Shown here piece by piece: positions 53,448-62,029 of a DNA stretch of 64,000 nt; within the stretch, counting starts at the first letter, position 1; every line of letters begins with the position of its first letter. The stretch covers positions 1-64,000 of the forward strand of contig NZ_JAFVMF010000013.1 of assembly GCF_017377715.1 (NCBI RefSeq), read 5' to 3'. Source of the stretch: Acetobacter sacchari (GTDB taxonomy: Bacteria > Pseudomonadota > Alphaproteobacteria > Acetobacterales > Acetobacteraceae). The position numbers and the translations under genes are program-made. A model generated the notes under the pieces. It was not told the DNA's origin. It did no database searches and was given only the letters and a program-made list of their open reading frames with translations.

Positions 53448-53531
53448 CTCACATCCGGTCAGTTGCAAACTTTTGCGCACTCTGCGATCAGGTCGCCCAT
53501 CACACTGCGCAGCGTATTCATTGTATCGGCG

Positions 53532-54293
53532 TCAAGCAGTCGTCCGCACCGGCAAACCTGCGTCGGCCAAAGCACGCTTCACCTGCGGCACCGTAAACTG
53601 CCCGAAATGAAACACGCTTGCCGCCAGAAGGCCAGTCGCCCCGGCGCGAGCGCCCTCCACAAAATGCTCCAGCTCCCCGACGCCTCCTGACGCAACGACG
53701 GGCAATCTGACAGCCGCATTGGCCGCCCGCAGCAGGTCAAGATCGAAACCGGACCGCGTGCCGTCGCGATCCATCGACGTCAGCAGTATCTCCCCCGCTC
53801 CGCGAGCCGCCACCTCACGACACCACTCGACCGCGTCACGTCCCGTCGGCGTCCGACCGCCATGCGTGTACACCTCCCAGCCGCCCCGCCCGTCGGAGCG
53901 CGCGTCGATCGCCACGACGACGCACTGGCTTCCAAACTTGTTCGCCGCTTCGTTGATCAGTTCAGGCCGGGACACCGCAGCAGAGTTCATCGCGCATTTA
54001 TCCGCGCCCGCCAACAGGAGCCTCCGCATATCGTCGGTGACGCGCACGCCTCCGCCAACAGTCAGCGGCAGAAAAATGCGTTCCGCCGTCCTGCTCACGA
54101 CGTCCAGTATCGTATCTCGGTTTTCATGGCTGGCGGTGATGTCGAGGAAAGTCAGCTCATCCGCCCCGGCTGCGTCATAAAGCGCCGCCTGTTCGACCGG
54201 GTCTCCCGCGTCTCTGAGCGACACGAAATTCACGCCTTTCACGACGCGGCCATTTTTCACGTCGAGACAGGGAATGACGCGCAGCTTCAACAT
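53532..54293 (-). CDS. hisF: imidazole glycerol phosphate synthase, cyclase subunit
   Basis: HisF forms the imidazole ring from PRFAR and ammonia supplied by HisH. The 253-residue TIM barrel has [19 protein letters not shown] (Asp near residue 11), [50 protein letters not shown] (second catalytic Asp) and [13 protein letters not shown]. The ATG shares one base with the stop of the hisA fusion (TGATG). Confidence 0.97.
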   Translation of the reverse strand: MLKLRVIPCLDVKNGRVVKGVNFVSLRDAGDPVEQAALYDAAGADELTFLDITASHENRDTILDVVSRTAERIFLPLTVGGGVRVTDDMRRLLLAGADKCAMNSAAVSRPELINEAANKFGSQCVVVAIDARSDGRGGWEVYTHGGRTPTGRDAVEWCREVAARGAGEILLTSMDRDGTRSGFDLDLLRAANAAVRLPVVASGGVGELEHFVEGARAGATGLLAASVFHFGQFTVPQVKRALADAGLPVRTTA

Positions 54294-55624
54294 CAGGCCA
54301 GAACCTCAAGAGCCTCACGCGGAGAAATACGCCCGTCATAAAGCGCGCGCCCGACGACCACGCCCTCGATCCCCGGCGCGTCCTGTGCGACGCGCTTCAG
54401 GGCGGCAAGATGATCAAGCGAGCCCACGCCGCCGCTGGCGATGACTGGAATGGATACCGTGCGCGCGAGCTGCGCCGTCTGCTCCAGATCGAGCCCCTCC
54501 AGCATCCCGTCACGGCTGATTTCGGTGAAGATGATCGCTGCAACCCCCGCATCCTGCATGCGCAGCCCGAGTTCGGTCGCCTGCATATCCGAGACCTCCG
54601 CCCAGCCTTCCGTCGCGACCTGCCCGCCACGTGCGTCGATCCCGGCGACGATGCGGCCGGGAAAAGCGCGACAGGCTTCACGCACGAGTTCCGGGTTCTT
54701 CACGGCGACGGAACCGAGGATAACCCGCGTCACGCCAGCCTCCAGCCACGCAGCGATCCCTTCCATGTCGCGCAGGCCGCCGCCGAGTTGCACCGGCGTC
54801 GTCGCATTCGCGACGATCCGGCGTACAGCGTCTACGTTGGCTGAGCGACCGGCAAAAGCGCCGTTGAGATCGACAACGTGCAGCCAGCGAAACCCGGCGA
54901 TGCACCATTGTCGCGCCTGCGCGCCGGGATCGTCGGAATAGATCGTCGCGTCATCCATCTCTCCGCGCCGAAGCCGCACGCAGGCGCCGTCCTTGAGATC
55001 GATCGCCGGGTACAGCGTAAGCGGACGCGCTGACGCGCCGACAACGCCCGCGTCAGACCTTGAGTTTTCTTCCGACACCTGATGCACGACCCGACTTTGC
55101 TCCTGAAGACGCATGACAAAATAATGACCGCGCACCAGCCGCCCGCCAACAATGGCGTATCCCGGATGCGTGCCCCACTGCTCGAAGCCCGCGCGGCGAA
55201 ACAGCGCGATGGCGCGATCCTGCGTTTCACGCACGTCAAGATTCAGAAGTTGATATCCCATCGCGCGAGCGCATTGCACGATTTCGTCAAGCAGCTTGCG
55301 CCCCAGCCCGAAGCGACGAGCGTAAGGCGCGATATGGAAATGCATCAGGCTCGCGGCCATCGCCTGCGCTTCGTTGTTGCGCGGCGGCCGGACGAGTTGC
55401 GCCGATCCGACGATCACGCCGTCGTGCCGTGCGACAAACAACTGGCGCTCCGGCACCAGCATGACGCCCTGAAAATAACGGGAAAGCGTCTTTAACCCTT
55501 GCGGATTGACCCAGCCGAATCCCCCGCCATCAAGGATCGCGGCGTCAGTCGCCTCGCACAACGCATGCAGGTCGTCTTCCGACAACTCCTGGACACGCTC
55601 GGCGGTCAACTGCGTCTCGCTCAC
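54293..55624 (-). CDS. hisA: GNAT acetyltransferase fused to phosphoribosylformimino-AICAR-P isomerase
   Basis: One 443-codon frame encodes two domains. Residues 1-173 are a GNAT acyltransferase: [20 protein letters not shown] has the acetyl-CoA loop, then [22 protein letters not shown]. Residues 202-443 are complete His[58 protein letters not shown] and [12 protein letters not shown]. HisA normally starts a few residues before LYPAIDL. A 28-residue linker joins them. A GTG at 55087 with AGGAG 12 bases upstream might also start HisA separately. It overlaps hisH by four bases and hisF by one. The acetyl acceptor is unknown. Confidence 0.93.
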   Translation of the reverse strand: MSETQLTAERVQELSEDDLHALCEATDAAILDGGGFGWVNPQGLKTLSRYFQGVMLVPERQLFVARHDGVIVGSAQLVRPPRNNEAQAMAASLMHFHIAPYARRFGLGRKLLDEIVQCARAMGYQLLNLDVRETQDRAIALFRRAGFEQWGTHPGYAIVGGRLVRGHYFVMRLQEQSRVVHQVSEENSRSDAGVVGASARPLTLYPAIDLKDGACVRLRRGEMDDATIYSDDPGAQARQWCIAGFRWLHVVDLNGAFAGRSANVDAVRRIVANATTPVQLGGGLRDMEGIAAWLEAGVTRVILGSVAVKNPELVREACRAFPGRIVAGIDARGGQVATEGWAEVSDMQATELGLRMQDAGVAAIIFTEISRDGMLEGLDLEQTAQLARTVSIPVIASGGVGSLDHLAALKRVAQDAPGIEGVVVGRALYDGRISPREALEVLA

Positions 55625-56319
55625 GCCTCAACCCCTTCCGATTCGCGCGAAGGCTCCCACAGCAGAAAATTCGCCATGATTTTCAGCCCCACAGCCTGAC
55701 TTTTCTCAACGTGGAACTGCGTCCCTGCCCGATTGCCGCGCGCGACGATCGCCGGAACGGCGCCGCCGTAATCGGTCGTCGCCAGCAAATCTCCCGACCC
55801 GGCCCCAGTCAGGGCGTACGAATGCACGAAGTAGCCATGCGGCGCCGGGCCAAGTCCCTCGGTCAGGGGATGCGGACGGGTCAGCGTCAGTTCGTTCCAC
55901 CCCATTTGCGGCAACCGCAGGCCCGGCGCCTCCATCGGCGCGATTTCCCCGGCGATCCAGCCCAACCCCTGCGTCGCGCCATGCTCAAGCCCGCGCTCGG
56001 CCATCAACTGCATACCCACGCAGATGCCAAGGAACGGCGAACCGCCATCAACAGCGTCCTCGATGGACGCCCGAAGGCCGGGAACCGCCGCCAATCCGCG
56101 TGCGCAATCCGCAAACGCGCCCTGCCCAGGCAGCACGATGCGCGAAGCCTGCCGCACTGCGCCGGGATCGTTTGAAATCACGACTTCGGCGTCGACGCCG
56201 ACCATTTCTGCGGCCCGCGTCGCGGCGCGAGCCGCAGACGCAAGATTGCCGCCGTCGTAATCGATCACAACGATCAGTTGCCGTTCCAACCTGACGCCAT
56301 CAGGGCTTTTCGTCGTCAT
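55621..56319 (-). CDS. hisH: imidazole glycerol phosphate synthase, glutaminase subunit
   Basis: HisH releases ammonia from glutamine for HisF. The 232-residue class I amidotransferase has VIDYDGGNLASAARA, VLPGQGAFADCARGL, GICVGMQLMAERG (nucleophile Cys), PQMGWNEL, and HVEKSQAVG with the His and Glu of the triad. About 14 residues precede the usual start. It overlaps both DUF2628 and the hisA fusion by four bases. Confidence 0.97.
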   Translation of the reverse strand: MTTKSPDGVRLERQLIVVIDYDGGNLASAARAATRAAEMVGVDAEVVISNDPGAVRQASRIVLPGQGAFADCARGLAAVPGLRASIEDAVDGGSPFLGICVGMQLMAERGLEHGATQGLGWIAGEIAPMEAPGLRLPQMGWNELTLTRPHPLTEGLGPAPHGYFVHSYALTGAGSGDLLATTDYGGAVPAIVARGNRAGTQFHVEKSQAVGLKIMANFLLWEPSRESEGVEA

Positions 56320-56765
56320 AACCGGGCGCTCGCAACCGCAAACGGATCAGGAATAAGGCCGCCCGGCGCACCGCGTCGCAGCTCGCCTGCGCCCTCAGTC
56401 CGAACGCGGTCAAGATAACGCAACAGCGCGCCGTCGCGAGACGCGCCCACGATCACGCCGTCGGGGCGAAAGCCACGCAGGCGCAACTCCCATTCGCGCA
56501 AATCGCCCGCGAACACCGCCAACACAAGGTGGCTCAGGCACAGGATAGCCCACGGCGCCACGAAGCCACCCGCGCCGGTCCGAAGCAGCATCGTCGCGGA
56601 GGCTGCGAACAACCCGCTCATCCATGCGCCACCGCGAAGCAGACCGAGCCACCCGAAAAAAGCGACGCGCCAGTCAATCCCGTCCTTTACGAGAACAGGC
56701 GCGCGCGCATCACGCTGCGAGACCGGTGCGTTCGGCCCTGGCGCCCATACGGTGAAGACTTTCAC
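56316..56765 (-). CDS. DUF2628 membrane protein inside the his operon
   Basis: The 149-residue protein begins KVFTVWAPGP, has LVKDGIDWRVAFFGWLGLLRGG and two or three membrane segments (about 35-60 and 65-90), then LRLRGFRPDGVIVGASRDGALLRYLDR, the C-terminal signature of DUF2628. Function unknown. It overlaps hisB and hisH by four bases each (ATGA), so it is translated as part of the histidine operon. I infer that this place is shared by relatives, but cannot check it here. Confidence 0.85.
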   Translation of the reverse strand: MKVFTVWAPGPNAPVSQRDARAPVLVKDGIDWRVAFFGWLGLLRGGAWMSGLFAASATMLLRTGAGGFVAPWAILCLSHLVLAVFAGDLREWELRLRGFRPDGVIVGASRDGALLRYLDRVRTEGAGELRRGAPGGLIPDPFAVASARL

Positions 56766-57358
56766 AGCACCCCCTTCGTCGAAGGCACCACGCCCGACGC
56801 GCGCGGGTCCGGCTCGACCGCCATTCGCAGCGCTCGGGCCGCAGCCTTGAATGCGCTCTCCGCGATGTGGTGACAGTTTCGCCCTGCCTTTTTCGTGACA
56901 TGCAGGGTCATCATTCCCGCCATCGCTAACGCCCGGAAGAATTCCTCAAACAGTTCCGTGTCCATCTCACCAACCACAGGGGCCGGGAAATCTACGGTCC
57001 ACGCGATGAACGGCCGTCCGGAAAGATCGACCACAACTTCGGCCAGAGCCTCATCGAGCGGCACAAGCGCATGACCGAATCGGCGCACTCCACGTTTGTC
57101 GCCCAGAGCACGTGTGATCGCCTGCCCCAGGGCGATGCCCGTATCTTCGACCGTGTGATGGAAGTCGACGTGCAGATCACCCTTCGCCACAATATCGAGG
57201 TCGAGCATTCCATGCCGAGCCAGAGCCGTCAGCATGTGGTCGAAAAACCCCACGCCTGTGTCGATCGACGCGACGCCGGTCCCGTCCAGGTTCACAGTGA
57301 CGGCGATATCAGTCTCACCGGTGACGCGGTGGATGGAGGCGATGCGCTGCTGGGTCAT
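56762..57358 (-). CDS. hisB: imidazoleglycerol-phosphate dehydratase
   Basis: HisB removes water from IGP, the sixth step of histidine synthesis. The 198-residue monofunctional enzyme has TGVGFFDHMLTALARHG, DLHVDFHHTVEDTGIALGQA (two of the HHxxE metal motifs, in parts), and NCHHIAESAFKAAARAL. There is no histidinol-phosphatase domain; hisN lies elsewhere in the window. It starts the overlapping run hisB-DUF2628-hisH-hisA-hisF. About 100 bases separate it from the TetR gene upstream, the likely promoter site. No His-rich leader peptide was seen. Confidence 0.97.
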   Translation of the reverse strand: MTQQRIASIHRVTGETDIAVTVNLDGTGVASIDTGVGFFDHMLTALARHGMLDLDIVAKGDLHVDFHHTVEDTGIALGQAITRALGDKRGVRRFGHALVPLDEALAEVVVDLSGRPFIAWTVDFPAPVVGEMDTELFEEFFRALAMAGMMTLHVTKKAGRNCHHIAESAFKAAARALRMAVEPDPRASGVVPSTKGVL

Positions 57359-57454
57359 GCCAACCTTTGTACAGGATGGCTGCTTCGGACACCACCTTCG
57401 GTCTGAGAAGTTTCACGGAACGACGCACTGCCCGGACGCGCCGTGAAGCCCGCT

Positions 57455-58297
57455 TCAGGGTGCGGCACATCCCGCCGCATCCAGCACGAGACGCGCAAGC
57501 GCCGCCGCCTGCGCAGCGGGACCCGGCAGCGCAAACGCCTGCCCCGCGCCGTAAACCCCCTCCATCAACAGCAGAAGCCTGTCGGCGAGCGTTTCAGGAT
57601 CGGCGACCTTCGTCTCCCGGCATTTGGTCGTCATCCACTCACGGATATCCTGTTTCAGTTCCTGTGCACGGCGGCGCACCGGATGATCGGACTCCGTATA
57701 CTCAAGCAGTGCGTTGCTGAGTGCGCAGCCACGGTAATCCGGCCGGACCGCCCGCTTCGTCAGATCGTCAAAATAGGCGATGATCTGGGCGCGTGGATCG
57801 CTCGGGTAAATGGCCTCGAAACCCGCCATCCGATCATTGAAACTGCACAGGTAATCCCGCAGGAAAAGCTCAGCCAGATCGTCCTTGCATTTGTAGGCGC
57901 GATAGAGGCTGGGCTTGGTGACATGCGCCGCACGCACGATTTCGTCCACGCCCACCGACCGGATTCCCCGCGCGTAAAACAGCGACGCAGCAGTCTCCCT
58001 TATCTTATCACCAGCAAGAACGCGGTCTCCACGGCGGGCGACAGGCGCGCCGCCGACTGACGAAGCCCTCGCCGCGCGGACGCTTGCAGAAGAGACATCC
58101 GTTGAAGAACCGTCCTCAGTAGAAAACTCCGCAGACTCACCGCCCGTCTGGGCTGCACGTCTCCTCTCAGCGACAACGGGCATCGAGACCTCGCCGTGCG
58201 ACTGCGCAAATCTGCCGAAACTGGTGGTGCGCGGCCGCTGATCACTACGCGCCCCACTCTCCACCATCGAACCCTCGTCGTCGCGATCGCGCCGCAT
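57455..58297 (-). CDS. TetR-family repressor with long N-terminal extension
   Basis: The DNA-binding domain sits at about residues 93-142 of 280: DKIRETAASLFYARGIRSVG, then VDEIVRAAHVTKPSLYRAYK. The C-terminal ligand part (about 150-280) has FNDRMAGFEAIYPSDP and GCALSNALLEYTESDHP, the form seen in TetR proteins with a C-terminal GCxxxN block. About 90 polar, Arg/Ser/Ala-rich residues come first, which is unusual. GGAGG lies 4 bases before ATG 58297; a start at 58267 is also possible. It is divergent from the MFS gene with two palindromes between. Confidence 0.85.
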   Translation of the reverse strand: MRRDRDDEGSMVESGARSDQRPRTTSFGRFAQSHGEVSMPVVAERRRAAQTGGESAEFSTEDGSSTDVSSASVRAARASSVGGAPVARRGDRVLAGDKIRETAASLFYARGIRSVGVDEIVRAAHVTKPSLYRAYKCKDDLAELFLRDYLCSFNDRMAGFEAIYPSDPRAQIIAYFDDLTKRAVRPDYRGCALSNALLEYTESDHPVRRRAQELKQDIREWMTTKCRETKVADPETLADRLLLLMEGVYGAGQAFALPGPAAQAAALARLVLDAAGCAAP

Positions 58298-58307
58298 CTC
58301 GCCTCCA

Positions 58308-58336
58308 TTGACAATGTTACCGATCGGTACACTAAT
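58308..58336 (+). promoter_or_regulatory. probable promoter of the MFS gene
   Basis: A perfect TTGACA (58308-58313) and ACTAAT (58331-58336) are spaced 17 bases apart. The operator palindrome at 58318-58329 lies inside the spacer, as expected for repression. Confidence 0.5.
58318..58329. promoter_or_regulatory. TetR operator candidate 1
   Basis: The perfect 12-base palindrome TACCGATCGGTA lies 20 bases upstream of the TetR start and within the MFS promoter spacer. Confidence 0.6.
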
Positions 58337-58346
58337 GCCGAATGTA

Positions 58347-58360
58347 ACTTACCGGTAAGT
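58347..58360. promoter_or_regulatory. TetR operator candidate 2
   Basis: The perfect 14-base palindrome ACTTACCGGTAAGT lies three bases before the MFS ATG. It shares TACCG/CGGTA half sites with the first palindrome, 29 bases away. It would also overlap the MFS ribosome binding site. Confidence 0.6.
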
Positions 58361-58363
58361 CAT

Positions 58364-59680
58364 ATGCGCGCTCCATCACCGCCTCACAACCCTTCCCCGA
58401 ATCAGACGCCAGCCTCTCCCCGTGTCGCCGCCCCCGTGGTCGTAGCTGTCGCCGTCGTCTTCGCCGCCCTGCTTGTTTCGGCAGGCGTCCGCGCTACGCC
58501 CGGCGTACTGATGATGCCCTTACACGACACCCTTGGATGGAGTCGCCAGACGCTGGCGGCCACGGCGGCTGTAGGTATTTTCCTCTACGGCCTCATGGGC
58601 CCGTTCGCGGCGGCGCTGATGCAGGCCATCGGAATCCGCCGCACGCTGCTCGGGGCGCTGACGTTGATGGCGGCGTCGACCCTCGCCTCATCAGCAATGA
58701 CGCAGCCGTGGCAGTATTTCGTCACCTGGGGCGCGCTGACCGGCGTCGGCACCGGAGCCGTCGCCATGGTGTTGGGCGCGTCCGTCGTAAACCGCTGGTT
58801 CGTCACGCGACGTGGTCTCGTGATGGGCATTCTCGCGGCCAGCACCGCCACCGGGTCGCTGATATTCCTGCCTGCTCTCGCCCATATCGCGCAAAGCGTC
58901 GGGTGGCGGGCCGTGACGCTCTGCGTCGGCGCCGCCTGCGTTCTGCTCATCCCGCTTGTTGCGCTGCTTCTGCCGGAACATCCTGCTGATCGCGGTGTCC
59001 TGCCTCACGGCGCTCCGGCGGACTACGCGCCGCCCCTGCCTCCGACGACGCATCCTGCGAAACTTGCGATCGAGACTCTTCTGAACGCCGCTCAACGACG
59101 TGATTTCTGGTTGCTATTTCTGACGTTCTTCGTCTGCGGCTTCACGACGAACGGCCTGATCGGCACCCATTTCATCGCCATCTGCGCCGATCATGGGATC
59201 GCCGAGGTTCCGGCTGCTGGCATACTGGCGATGATGGGTCTGTGCGACCTTTTCGGCACGACCCTGTCCGGCTGGCTGACCGACCGCTTCGACGCGCGCC
59301 GGTTGCTATTCGCCTATTACGGAATCCGTGGGCTTTCGCTTTGTTTTCTGCCATTTTCAGATTTTTCGGGCCCAAGCCTGACCGTGTTCGGCGTCTTCTA
59401 CGGCCTGGACTGGATCGCAACCGTCCCGCCGACGCTGCGACTGACGCACTCGGCGTTCGGAGAGCGCGCGGCGCCCATCGTATTCGGCTGGATCGTTTGC
59501 GGCCATCAGGTTGGCGCGGCCTCCGCGGCGTTCCTCGCCGGAATGCTGCGGCAGGCTCAGGGCAATTACAAAGATGCGTTGATATTATCGGGTTGCACCG
59601 GCGTAATCGCGGCGTTCATGGCGCTCTCGATTGGGCGACACAAGGCTGAGCAGCAAATTACAGAATCTTACGCCGCCTGA
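58364..59680 (+). CDS. major facilitator superfamily transporter
   Basis: The 438-residue protein has about 12 membrane helices. Helix 1 follows a Pro-rich start (VVVAVAVVFAALLVSAGVRA); MFS loop features include GIRRTLLGALTLMAAS and, mid-protein, LSGWLTDRFDARRLLFAYYG (the motif A position in the second half). The GVRATPGVLMMPL start is typical of the OFA/monocarboxylate-like branch. The substrate is unknown. Expression is likely repressed by the divergent TetR protein. The ATG at 58364 follows the second palindrome; the open frame extends upstream but would cross both operators. Confidence 0.88.
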   Translation: MRAPSPPHNPSPNQTPASPRVAAPVVVAVAVVFAALLVSAGVRATPGVLMMPLHDTLGWSRQTLAATAAVGIFLYGLMGPFAAALMQAIGIRRTLLGALTLMAASTLASSAMTQPWQYFVTWGALTGVGTGAVAMVLGASVVNRWFVTRRGLVMGILAASTATGSLIFLPALAHIAQSVGWRAVTLCVGAACVLLIPLVALLLPEHPADRGVLPHGAPADYAPPLPPTTHPAKLAIETLLNAAQRRDFWLLFLTFFVCGFTTNGLIGTHFIAICADHGIAEVPAAGILAMMGLCDLFGTTLSGWLTDRFDARRLLFAYYGIRGLSLCFLPFSDFSGPSLTVFGVFYGLDWIATVPPTLRLTHSAFGERAAPIVFGWIVCGHQVGAASAAFLAGMLRQAQGNYKDALILSGCTGVIAAFMALSIGRHKAEQQITESYAA

Positions 59681-59806
59681 ACGTTATAAAAATAGGACCT
59701 ACGCCCCTGCAGGCAACCCATTGAATCAAGGCCGCATTGCGTTACTTGCGACCGACGTTACGCTTCCCATCTCACGACGCCTTCGCCTTTGACGAAACCG
59801 CCCAAT

Positions 59807-59833
59807 CAGGCTGCGAGCCCCCCTCGCAGCCTG
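59807..59833. terminator. hairpin between convergent MFS and reductase genes
   Basis: CAGGCTGCGAG (59807-59817) pairs perfectly with CTCGCAGCCTG (59823-59833) around CCCCC, eight bases from the reductase stop. No T run. Confidence 0.55.
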
Positions 59834-59840
59834 TGCGCGA

Positions 59841-60941
59841 TCAGACGTTGAACAGGTCTTTATAAGCGCGCGGCTGGCACCGCAGATACTGGTTCGGCGC
59901 CCGCACCTTGGCGCCGAGATGAGCCGCCGCATGCCAAGGCCAGCGCGGGTCGTAGAGAATAGTGCGGGCCAGGGCGATCATGTCGGCGTCCCCTGTGGCT
60001 ACGATCTGTTCGGCCTGCTCGAAGCCGGTGATCAGCCCGACCGCCACGACCGGCAGGCGCGTCGCCGCCTTCACCGCGCGAGCCAGCGGAACCTGATAAC
60101 CGGGATGCACAGGAATTTTCTGGTCTGGCGTCAACCCGCCGCTTGAGACGTGCACTGCGTCGCATCCCCGTGTCTCCAGCGCCTGCGCCAGAGCGATCGT
60201 CTGCTCGACATCCCACCCGCCCGGCGCCCAGTCGGAACCGGAAACGCGGATTGTCACAGGCCCGTTGGTAAACGCCTCGCGCACGGCGTCAAACACTTCA
60301 AGCGGGAAACGCAGGCGGTTTTCCAAAGAGCCGCCATATTCATCCTCTCGCTGATTGGCGAGTGGCGACAGGAACTGATGCAGCAGATAGCCGTGCGCGG
60401 CGTGCAACTGCACGGCATCGATTCCCAGCCGGGCGGCTCTACGGGCAGAGGCGGCAAACGCATCACGCACGCGCCGCAGCCCGTCCTTATCGAGAGCCGC
60501 AGGAGCTTCGGTCCCCGGCGCGTACGGCGTCGCAGACGGCGCCTCGGTACCCCAGCCATTCTCCACGTTCGAGGGGATGAGTTGCCCCCCTTTCCACGGA
60601 ACTTCGTGCGACGCCTTGCGCCCTGCGTGCGCAAGTTGAATCGCGATCGGCGTATCGGACCAGGCGCGTACGCCATCCAGCGTACGACGCAGGGCAGCCT
60701 CGGTCACGTCATCCCACAATCCGACATCGCCATAGGAAATCCGGCCTTCTGGCAGGACCGCCGTGGCCTCGATTGTGAGCAGACCGGCGCCGGAAAGCGC
60801 AAGCCCACCGAGATGAATCAGGTGCCAGTCATTCATGCAGCCATTCTGGGCTGAGTACTGACACATCGGCGCGATGACGATCCTGTTGGCCAGTTCCAGC
60901 GAACCGACACGAACAGGCTCAAAGAGTTTTGGTCCGGCCAT
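59841..60941 (-). CDS. old-yellow-enzyme NADPH:flavin oxidoreductase (YqjM/NamA type)
   Basis: Class III old yellow enzymes reduce activated C=C bonds with FMN. The 366-residue barrel has ANRIVIAPMCQYSAQNG, with the redox-tuning Cys of the MCQYSA motif; LIHLGGLALSGAGLLTIEAT; IQLAHAGRKAS; VQLHAAHGYLLHQFLSPLAN; REDEYGGSLENRLRFPLEV; and ADMIALARTILYDPRWPWHAA. GGAGTGATC precedes ATG 60941; a frame start 15 codons upstream is less likely. It is convergent with the MFS gene and divergent from the Smr gene. Confidence 0.93.
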   Translation of the reverse strand: MAGPKLFEPVRVGSLELANRIVIAPMCQYSAQNGCMNDWHLIHLGGLALSGAGLLTIEATAVLPEGRISYGDVGLWDDVTEAALRRTLDGVRAWSDTPIAIQLAHAGRKASHEVPWKGGQLIPSNVENGWGTEAPSATPYAPGTEAPAALDKDGLRRVRDAFAASARRAARLGIDAVQLHAAHGYLLHQFLSPLANQREDEYGGSLENRLRFPLEVFDAVREAFTNGPVTIRVSGSDWAPGGWDVEQTIALAQALETRGCDAVHVSSGGLTPDQKIPVHPGYQVPLARAVKAATRLPVVAVGLITGFEQAEQIVATGDADMIALARTILYDPRWPWHAAAHLGAKVRAPNQYLRCQPRAYKDLFNV

Positions 60942-61150
60942 GATCACTCCAAATTTTATACGCCGCGCCCCGCTTGGTCGCCGCACGGCTGCGGAATACT
61001 CAATGCCTCAAATCAGGCGGACGCAATATCCCTCCCCCTCGGTCGAAGCGGGTTTTTCGTTTGCCCCTTGCGGCGACGGAAGCCGAAGCGGCATCATGAC
61101 GGAAGGTCGCGCATACGGCGAAAGACCCTAGAGAAACGAGAGGATCAGGC

Positions 61151-62029
61151 GTGCGCCGCAGGACGTTGCGCGATGACGAGCGAGAGCTCTGGATGCGCTG
61201 CGTGCGTGACGTGACGCCGCTGGGGCGGCCTGTACCCGACGCAGGGCCCGGAGGAAGCGATATTCCGGCGCAGAACGCCGCCGAAGCGCCACCGCTGCGC
61301 ACCACGAGCGCGTACGACATCCGTGCCATGCCGCCAACACCGGGCCTGAAAGCATCACGGCAAGCGAATTTGAGTCCAGCTCATCTCGAAGCGCCCGTTC
61401 AAAGCCAGAATATTCGCAACCCAGCTGCGGCGAACGCGATCAGCCGCCCTCAGAGCGGCACGGCCTTCTCCATACCTCCAACGCCCGCCTCTTCATTTCT
61501 GCCCGCCGCCGAAGCGGCCATGGCGGCGCATCTGCGCGCGAAAGCATCTCGCCGCGCCGGAAGCGGCACGACGCTCAAGGCGTCCGTCACAGCGCCTGCG
61601 TCGGGCGTCGACCCCCGCAACCTCCGTAAACTGGCGACTGGTCGCGTTCCGGTGGAGAGAAGGCTGGATTTGCACGGGATGACCGCTCAGGCCGCGTTCT
61701 ATCGCCTGCAAGCCTTTCTGCACGAAGCATACGTCGAGGGCGTTCGGTGCGTCGAAATCGTCACGGGCCTCGGGTCGGGACCGGAGGGAGGAATCCTGCG
61801 CCGCGAACTCCCGCACTGGCTCGGGCGGGTCGACTTGCGTCGCGTGGTCCTCGCCGCGACGCATAGCCATCAGGCCAATCAGGGCGCCGTGCGTCTTCTG
61901 CTTCGCAGGCGCGACGTCTCGCCGGTAAAAAAAATACGCAACCACACAGCCAGCGCGACGACCGACGACGAAGTCTTGCGCGACGTCCCACCTTCCCACG
62001 CCGTTAAGAAGCGGCGCCGTGGACGGTGA
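61151..62029 (+). CDS. Smr-domain protein
   Basis: The 292-residue product starts at GTG 61151 (AGGATCAGGC upstream). Its first about 165 residues are basic, Ala/Pro-rich and probably disordered; the start RRRTLRDDERELWMRCVRDV is typical of alphaproteobacterial Smr proteins. The Smr domain (about 170-260) has RRLDLHGMT, GVRCVEIVTGLGSGPEGG and the LDLH/GxG elements of the MutS2 C-terminal nuclease fold. Such domains nick DNA or cleave mRNA. It overlaps the permease start by 11 bases. Confidence 0.88.
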   Translation: MRRRTLRDDERELWMRCVRDVTPLGRPVPDAGPGGSDIPAQNAAEAPPLRTTSAYDIRAMPPTPGLKASRQANLSPAHLEAPVQSQNIRNPAAANAISRPQSGTAFSIPPTPASSFLPAAEAAMAAHLRAKASRRAGSGTTLKASVTAPASGVDPRNLRKLATGRVPVERRLDLHGMTAQAAFYRLQAFLHEAYVEGVRCVEIVTGLGSGPEGGILRRELPHWLGRVDLRRVVLAATHSHQANQGAVRLLLRRRDVSPVKKIRNHTASATTDDEVLRDVPPSHAVKKRRRGR

